64,000 nt of DNA, taken from positions 6,741,001 to 6,805,000 of the forward strand of contig NZ_CP107964.1 in the NCBI RefSeq assembly GCF_041434935.1. The letters run 5' to 3'. The notes under the pieces were generated by a model, which saw only the letters and a list, made by a program, of their open reading frames with translations, was not told the origin of the DNA and made no database searches. This DNA is from Kitasatospora sp. NBC_00374 (GTDB lineage: Bacteria; Actinomycetota; Actinomycetes; Streptomycetales; Streptomycetaceae). Positions 59,795 to 64,000 of this stretch are shown piece by piece; within the stretch, counting starts at the first letter, position 1; each line of letters begins with the position of its first letter. Made by a program: the position numbers and the translations under genes.

Positions 59795-60002
59795 CACGGT
59801 AATCGCGATCTTCTCCCGCGTCCTGGAGACCGACGGGATCACCGCGGACTCGGACTTCTTCGCGCTCGGCGGCGACTCGCTGATCGCCACCCGGGTGCTC
59901 AGCGCGGTCGCCCGGGAGTCCGGTGCGGAGCTGTCCTTCGAGGACTTCCTGGCCGCCCCGACTCCCGAGGCGCTGGTCAAGAGGGTCGCAGGTACCGCCT
60001 GA
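59784..60002 (+). CDS. Free-standing peptidyl/acyl carrier protein
   Basis: 72 residues, ATG at 59784 inside the 3' end of the adenylation gene. Four-helix carrier fold with the phosphopantetheine site in ALGGDSLIAT (Ser32) and AELSFEDFLAAPTPEAL near the C-terminus. It is the likely acceptor of the amino acid activated by the neighbouring adenylation domain. The oxidase gene begins inside its stop codon (TGATG). Confidence 0.93.
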   Translation: MSVDTVIAIFSRVLETDGITADSDFFALGGDSLIATRVLSAVARESGAELSFEDFLAAPTPEALVKRVAGTA

Positions 60003-61336
60003 TGCGCGTGGTCGTGGTCGGGGCCGGCCTGGCCGGGCTCACCGCCGCCGCCGACCTGGCGGCCGGCGGTGCGGAGGTCACCGTCCTGGAGGCCCGCGAC
60101 CGGGTCGGCGGCCGGATCCGGGGGGTCGAGGTCGCGCCCGGCAGCTGGGTGGACGCCGGCGCCGCGTACCTGGGGGAGCGGCACACCGGGCTGCTCGCGC
60201 TGATCGAGGAGTACGGGCTGAAGACCGCCCCGACCGAGCTGGTCGGGGACAGCCGCTTCGCGCTCGGCGCCGAGGCCGACGGCACCCGGGCCGGGCGCTT
60301 CCCGCCGCTGAGCGCCGTCGCCCTGGGCGGGATGTTCGACCTGCTCGACGAACTCACCGCCGCCGTCCGGGTGGACGCCCCCTGGCTCACCCCGGACGCC
60401 GCCCGGCTGGACACCCTCACGGCCGCCGACTGGGCCGCGCAGCACCTCACCCACCCGGACGCCCGGCTGTTCTTCCCACTGTTCCTCGGCGAGATGATGG
60501 CGGCCGACCCGGCCGAGGTGTCCGTCCTGCACATGGCCTTCTACCTCCGCTCCGGCGGCGGTGTCCGCTATCTCAACGCCTTCGAGGGCGGTGCCCAGCA
60601 GGACCGGGTGGCCGGCGGGGCGCACCTGCTCTGCGAGCGGATCGCCGAGCGGCTGGGCGACCGGGTGCGGCTGTCCGAGCCCGTCCGGGCCGTCCACCAG
60701 GATCCGGCGGGCGTCACCGTGCACTCCGCGAGCGGGGCCACCCGCGCCGACGTGGCCGTGGTGGCGCTGCCGCCGCTGCTCGCCGACGCGATCGAGCACC
60801 GGCCGGCGCTCGCGGCCCGCCGCAGCAGCGAACGGACGGCCCGCGGCTGCGCGGTCAAGGTGCAACTGGTGTACCCGGAGCCCTACTGGCGGGCGCACGG
60901 CCTGTCCGGCTGGTCGGTCAACGCCGAGGGCCCGCTGCTGTCGACCGTCGACGACTCGCCGCCGGACGGCGGTGCGGGCGTGCTCACCGGCTTCGTCACC
61001 GGGGCCGAGGCCCACCGCTTCGCCGCGCTCACCCTCGACCGGCAGCGCGCGGAGGCCGTCGCCCAGGCGGGCCGGCTGTTCCCGCAGCTGCCGCCGCCGC
61101 TCGCCTGTCACGTCACCGACTGGGTCAACGAGGAGTACAGCCGCGGCTGTTACGCGGCGCTGCTCGGCCCGGGCGACTGGACGGCACTCGGCCCGGGGCT
61201 GGCGGCCCCGCACGGCCGGGTGCACTGGGCCGGCACCGAGACCGGCACCGAGTTCTTCGGCCTGATGGAGGGCGCCGTCCGCTCCGGCCACCGGGTGGCG
61301 GCCGAGCTCCTCGCGCCGCCCCGGGCCCGGCCCTGA
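60002..61336 (+). CDS. FAD-dependent amine oxidase
   Basis: 444 residues. The FAD Rossmann motif is VVVVGAGLAGLTAAADLAAGG with ARDRVGGRI, and the C-terminal flavin motif GTETGTEFFGLMEGAVRSGH matches the monoamine-oxidase/L-amino-acid-oxidase family. No signal peptide. In this operon it could oxidise an amine of a free or carrier-bound amino acid, or act as an amino-acid 2-monooxygenase giving a shortened amide, as in starter-unit pathways; both are inference. It overlaps the carrier gene by 1 bp. Confidence 0.9.
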   Translation: MRVVVVGAGLAGLTAAADLAAGGAEVTVLEARDRVGGRIRGVEVAPGSWVDAGAAYLGERHTGLLALIEEYGLKTAPTELVGDSRFALGAEADGTRAGRFPPLSAVALGGMFDLLDELTAAVRVDAPWLTPDAARLDTLTAADWAAQHLTHPDARLFFPLFLGEMMAADPAEVSVLHMAFYLRSGGGVRYLNAFEGGAQQDRVAGGAHLLCERIAERLGDRVRLSEPVRAVHQDPAGVTVHSASGATRADVAVVALPPLLADAIEHRPALAARRSSERTARGCAVKVQLVYPEPYWRAHGLSGWSVNAEGPLLSTVDDSPPDGGAGVLTGFVTGAEAHRFAALTLDRQRAEAVAQAGRLFPQLPPPLACHVTDWVNEEYSRGCYAALLGPGDWTALGPGLAAPHGRVHWAGTETGTEFFGLMEGAVRSGHRVAAELLAPPRARP

Positions 61337-61388
61337 AACCGTACCTGCTCTGAACTCCGTCCAGCTTCCGTACTGTTGGGAGATCACG

Positions 61389-63113
61389 ATGCACGAAGCC
61401 AGCTCGATAGCCCCGCTCGCCGCCCGACGGCAGCTGATGGACGAACCCGGCCTGGGCGCCGGCAACTTCCTGGACCACGCCCTCGCGGTGAACCCGAACC
61501 GGGCCGTCCCGTTCGCCTTCGGCCACCACACCGACCACCGCGGCCAGGTGGTGCTGCGCGGCCACAGCCTGCTCGACCTGGCCGCGCTGCGGGACAGGTA
61601 CGCCAAGTGGTACCGGGCGAACGGGGTCAGGCCCGGCGAACCGGTGGGCATCGTCGTCGCCGAGGGCCTCGAACCGCTGCTGCACTTCCTCGCGCTCACC
61701 GCGCTCGGCGCGGTGCCGGCCCTGGTCAACGACGCGATGCGGCCGGACGTCATGGTCCGCTACCTCGACCACGTCGGTGTGGTCGGCATCGTCGCCGACG
61801 ACCCGACCCGGCTCGCCGCCGCCTACCGGGCCGACCCGCAGCGCCGCCCCCGGTTCGTCGCGCTCGCCGCCGAGGTCCAGGCGTTCGACGCGGAGTCCGT
61901 CGCACTGCCCGAGGAGTACCCGTACCGGCACGCCGCCGACGACGTGGTGGCGCTGATCCACTCCTCCGGCACCACCGGCACCCCGAAGTCGACGATGCTC
62001 GCGCACCGCCAGTTCTGGGACGGGAAGCAGCCCCGGATGGTGCGCTTCCCGGCGGAGCCGTACGACCGGCTGATGTCGCTGATGCCGCACACCCACGCGG
62101 GCGGCCTGAGCTACTTCCTCACCGCCACGCTGCTCGGCCTGCCGACCGTGGTGATGGGCGACTGGCGGCGGGCCGTGGTGGAGCCGGTGATGGAGGCGTT
62201 CCGGCCGACCATGGTGGCGTCCTTCCCGCGGACCTTCGTCGAGCTGGCGACCGGTGAACTCCCGGTCGCCGGAGCGGCCAGGGTGCACTCCTGGTTCAAC
62301 ACCGGGGACTCCGCGCACCACGGGCACATCCGGCGGCTCGTCCAGCTCGGCGAGCGGCCGGCCGGACTGATCAGGCCCTGGCTGCTGCCGCAGGAGCGGG
62401 CCGAGCAACCGGCCCTGCCCGGCTCGCAGTTCGTCGACGGGCTGGGCTCCTCCGAGATGGGCATGGCGCTGTTCGGCCAGGTCACCTCACCGGAGACCGA
62501 GCGCAACGACCGCTGTGTCGGCAAGCCGCTGGAGGTGGTGCGGAAGGCCGCCGTCCTGGCCGAGGACGGCACCGAGCTGCCGGACGGCGAGGTCGGCCTG
62601 CTCGGTGTCGTCACCCCCTCCCGTACCCCCGGGTACTGGAACAATCCCCGTCTGACCAGCAGCTTCGAGCTGGCCGGCTACTGGCTCACCGGGGACGTGG
62701 CCCGCCGGGACGCCGAGGGCCGGTTCTACCACCTGGACCGGACCGTCGACGTGATCGACACCGTGGACGGCCCGCTGTACAGCCTGCCGGTCGAGGAGGT
62801 GCTGCTCGCCGACTGCGCCGACCTGGTGCAGGACTGCTCGGTGGTCGGTGTCCCCGGCCCGGACGGATCGGGCCAACTTCCCATCGCCGTGGTCCGGTTG
62901 CAGGCCGACGCGGAGGGCGCCGACGCGGAGACCGTCCGGGCTGCGGCCGGCAAGGCGCTCGGCGCGGCCGGCCTGCCCGGCCTCGCCGCGGTGAGCATCG
63001 CCCGCGAGCCCGCCGACTTCCCGCTCGGGCCCACCGGCAAGGTGCTCAAGCGCGAGCTGCGTACCCGCTTCGCCACCCTGTTCGCCGGCGGTCCGGACAG
63101 CCCGGACCGATGA
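61389..63113 (+). CDS. AMP-forming acyl/aminoacyl ligase
   Basis: 574 residues from ATG 61389. The ANL superfamily P-loop HSSGTTGTPKSTMLAHR is at about 190-206, with GSSEMG (A5-like), YWLTGDVARRDAEGRFYHLDR (A7/A8) and C-terminal Lys in GPTGKVLKRELR. Residues WFNTGDSAHHGH and the fatty-acyl-like N-terminus (LDHALAVNPNRAVPFAF) make it look like an acyl-CoA synthetase or acyl-ACP ligase rather than an NRPS module. It is the second activating enzyme in the operon. It overlaps the next gene by 4 bp (ATGA). Confidence 0.88.
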   Translation: MHEASSIAPLAARRQLMDEPGLGAGNFLDHALAVNPNRAVPFAFGHHTDHRGQVVLRGHSLLDLAALRDRYAKWYRANGVRPGEPVGIVVAEGLEPLLHFLALTALGAVPALVNDAMRPDVMVRYLDHVGVVGIVADDPTRLAAAYRADPQRRPRFVALAAEVQAFDAESVALPEEYPYRHAADDVVALIHSSGTTGTPKSTMLAHRQFWDGKQPRMVRFPAEPYDRLMSLMPHTHAGGLSYFLTATLLGLPTVVMGDWRRAVVEPVMEAFRPTMVASFPRTFVELATGELPVAGAARVHSWFNTGDSAHHGHIRRLVQLGERPAGLIRPWLLPQERAEQPALPGSQFVDGLGSSEMGMALFGQVTSPETERNDRCVGKPLEVVRKAAVLAEDGTELPDGEVGLLGVVTPSRTPGYWNNPRLTSSFELAGYWLTGDVARRDAEGRFYHLDRTVDVIDTVDGPLYSLPVEEVLLADCADLVQDCSVVGVPGPDGSGQLPIAVVRLQADAEGADAETVRAAAGKALGAAGLPGLAAVSIAREPADFPLGPTGKVLKRELRTRFATLFAGGPDSPDR

Positions 63114-64000
63114 CCGACCACACCGCCCGGCAGCCGTACCAGTACGTCCGGACCCCTCTGGCCGAACCGGACTGGCGCCGGCTGCCGGGCTGGCGCGACG
63201 TCACCGTGGCCCAGTGGCGCGACGCCCAGTGGCAGCGGGCGCACTGCGTCAAGAACCCCGCGCAGCTGCGGGCCGTCGTCGGCGATCTGCTGACCGACCC
63301 GTTCTACGAGGAACTGGCCGCGGACCGGCGCCGGTTCGCCACCATGTCGATGCTGGTCCCGCCGCAGATGCTGAACACCGTGGCACCCGCCGCCCGGACC
63401 GAACCGCGGGCCTACACCGAGGCGTTCCTGGCCGACCCCGTCCGGCGCTACCTGCTGCCGGTCCGGGCCGACCGCGACCCGGACTGGCCCAGCCACCCGC
63501 TGGCCGAGCGGGACTCGCTGCACGAGGCCGACATGTGGGTGGTGGAGGGCCTCACCCACCGCTACCCCACCAAGGTGCTCGCCGAGCTGGTCTCCACCTG
63601 CCCGCAGTACTGCGGGCACTGCACCCGGATGGACCTGGTCGGCAACTCGACCCCGCAGGTCGCCAAGGCCCGGCTGATCCTGCGGCCGGCCGACCGCCGG
63701 GAGCAGATGCTGGACTACCTCAAGCGGATGCCGCACGTGCGGGACGTGGTGGTCTCCGGAGGCGACGTCGCCAACGTGCCCTGGCGGCAGCTGGAGAGCT
63801 TCCTGATGCGGCTGCTGGAACTCTCCTCGGTCCGCGACATCCGGCTCGCCACCAAGGCGCTGGTCGGCCTGCCGCAGCACTGGCTGCAGCCCGAGGTGGT
63901 CGGGGGGATGGCCCGGGTGGCCTCGGTCGCGGCCCGCCGGGGTGTCAACCTGGCGGTGCACACCCACGCCAACCACGTCCAGTCGGTGACCCCGCTGGTC
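63110..64000 (+). CDS. Lysine-2,3-aminomutase-like radical SAM enzyme (3' cut by window end)
   Basis: The frame is open to the right edge, with 297 codons visible. The [4Fe-4S]/SAM motif is CPQYCGHC (C164, C168, C171), and the KamA-type N-terminal region is clear (MTDHTARQPYQYV, WRDAQWQRAHCVKNPAQL, FYEELAADRRRFATMSMLVP). Downstream, VRDVVVSGGDVANVPW matches KamA. KamA enzymes move the alpha-amino group to C-3 with PLP; the PLP lysine and substrate-binding aspartates lie beyond the window. The start overlaps the ligase stop (ATGA), so it is firmly in the operon. It supports a beta-lysine-like precursor, although some relatives act on other amino acids. Confidence 0.88.
   Translation, partial: MTDHTARQPYQYVRTPLAEPDWRRLPGWRDVTVAQWRDAQWQRAHCVKNPAQLRAVVGDLLTDPFYEELAADRRRFATMSMLVPPQMLNTVAPAARTEPRAYTEAFLADPVRRYLLPVRADRDPDWPSHPLAERDSLHEADMWVVEGLTHRYPTKVLAELVSTCPQYCGHCTRMDLVGNSTPQVAKARLILRPADRREQMLDYLKRMPHVRDVVVSGGDVANVPWRQLESFLMRLLELSSVRDIRLATKALVGLPQHWLQPEVVGGMARVASVAARRGVNLAVHTHANHVQSVTPLV

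Overview
The window is high-GC actinomycete DNA, most likely from Streptomyces or a close relative such as Kitasatospora. Codon third positions are strongly G/C, GTG starts are frequent (a few are TTG), and several genes are hallmarks of that group: snapalysin with its LysR regulator, a matAB-like pair, a SARP regulator with NB-ARC and TPR domains, and HTH-DUF5753/DUF397 regulators. I saw no rRNA, tRNA or CRISPR array.

Layout. 0-10.4 kb: tail of a large ATPase-like protein, an MFS exporter with a carotenoid oxygenase, a secreted S37-type peptidase, an anti-sigma-like ATPase with a small partner divergent from a fused HTH-DUF5753-DUF397 regulator, and small secreted or hypothetical proteins. 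10.4-27 kb: an accessory island. Two giant secreted proteins are transcribed divergently, a LamG/DNRLRE/FG-GAP protein and a 2,271-residue Rhs/YD-repeat protein. The Rhs protein has a swapped, more AT-rich C-terminal tip followed by a candidate immunity gene, an IS30-family transposase remnant and decayed gene pieces. The island lies between two copies of a short segment: an intact MBL-fold hydrolase gene plus a broken membrane-protein gene on the left, and a decayed MBL gene plus the intact membrane-protein gene on the right.

27-34 kb: VOC protein, S33-type lipoprotein peptidase, NmrA-like reductase with a divergent HxlR regulator, snpR-snpA, and an S41 peptidase. 34-39 kb: cell-surface glycan genes (matB-like bifunctional deacetylase/glycosyltransferase, matA-like partner, LytR-CpsA-Psr protein). 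39-42 kb: cobalamin genes cobL-cobM-cobK in one overlapping unit. 42-45 kb: SARP regulator. 45-52 kb: a branched-chain-amino-acid-type ABC importer split over a divergent promoter, with lipoproteins on one side and a fused LivHM permease, LivG and LivF on the other. 52-54 kb: fused acyl-CoA carboxylase carboxyltransferase. 54-58 kb: EfeO-EfeB-EfeU iron uptake operon behind a recognisable iron box.

58-64 kb (right edge): the start of a tightly overlapping biosynthetic operon with a free-standing adenylation domain, a free-standing carrier protein, an FAD amine oxidase, a second AMP-forming ligase and a lysine-2,3-aminomutase-like radical SAM enzyme cut by the window end. The adenylation pocket carries two acidic residues, as expected for a basic amino acid, so a beta-lysine-type building block is the leading guess. 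This operon and the bracketed Rhs island are the most interesting parts of the window. All family names come from reading motifs by eye; no database search was possible.
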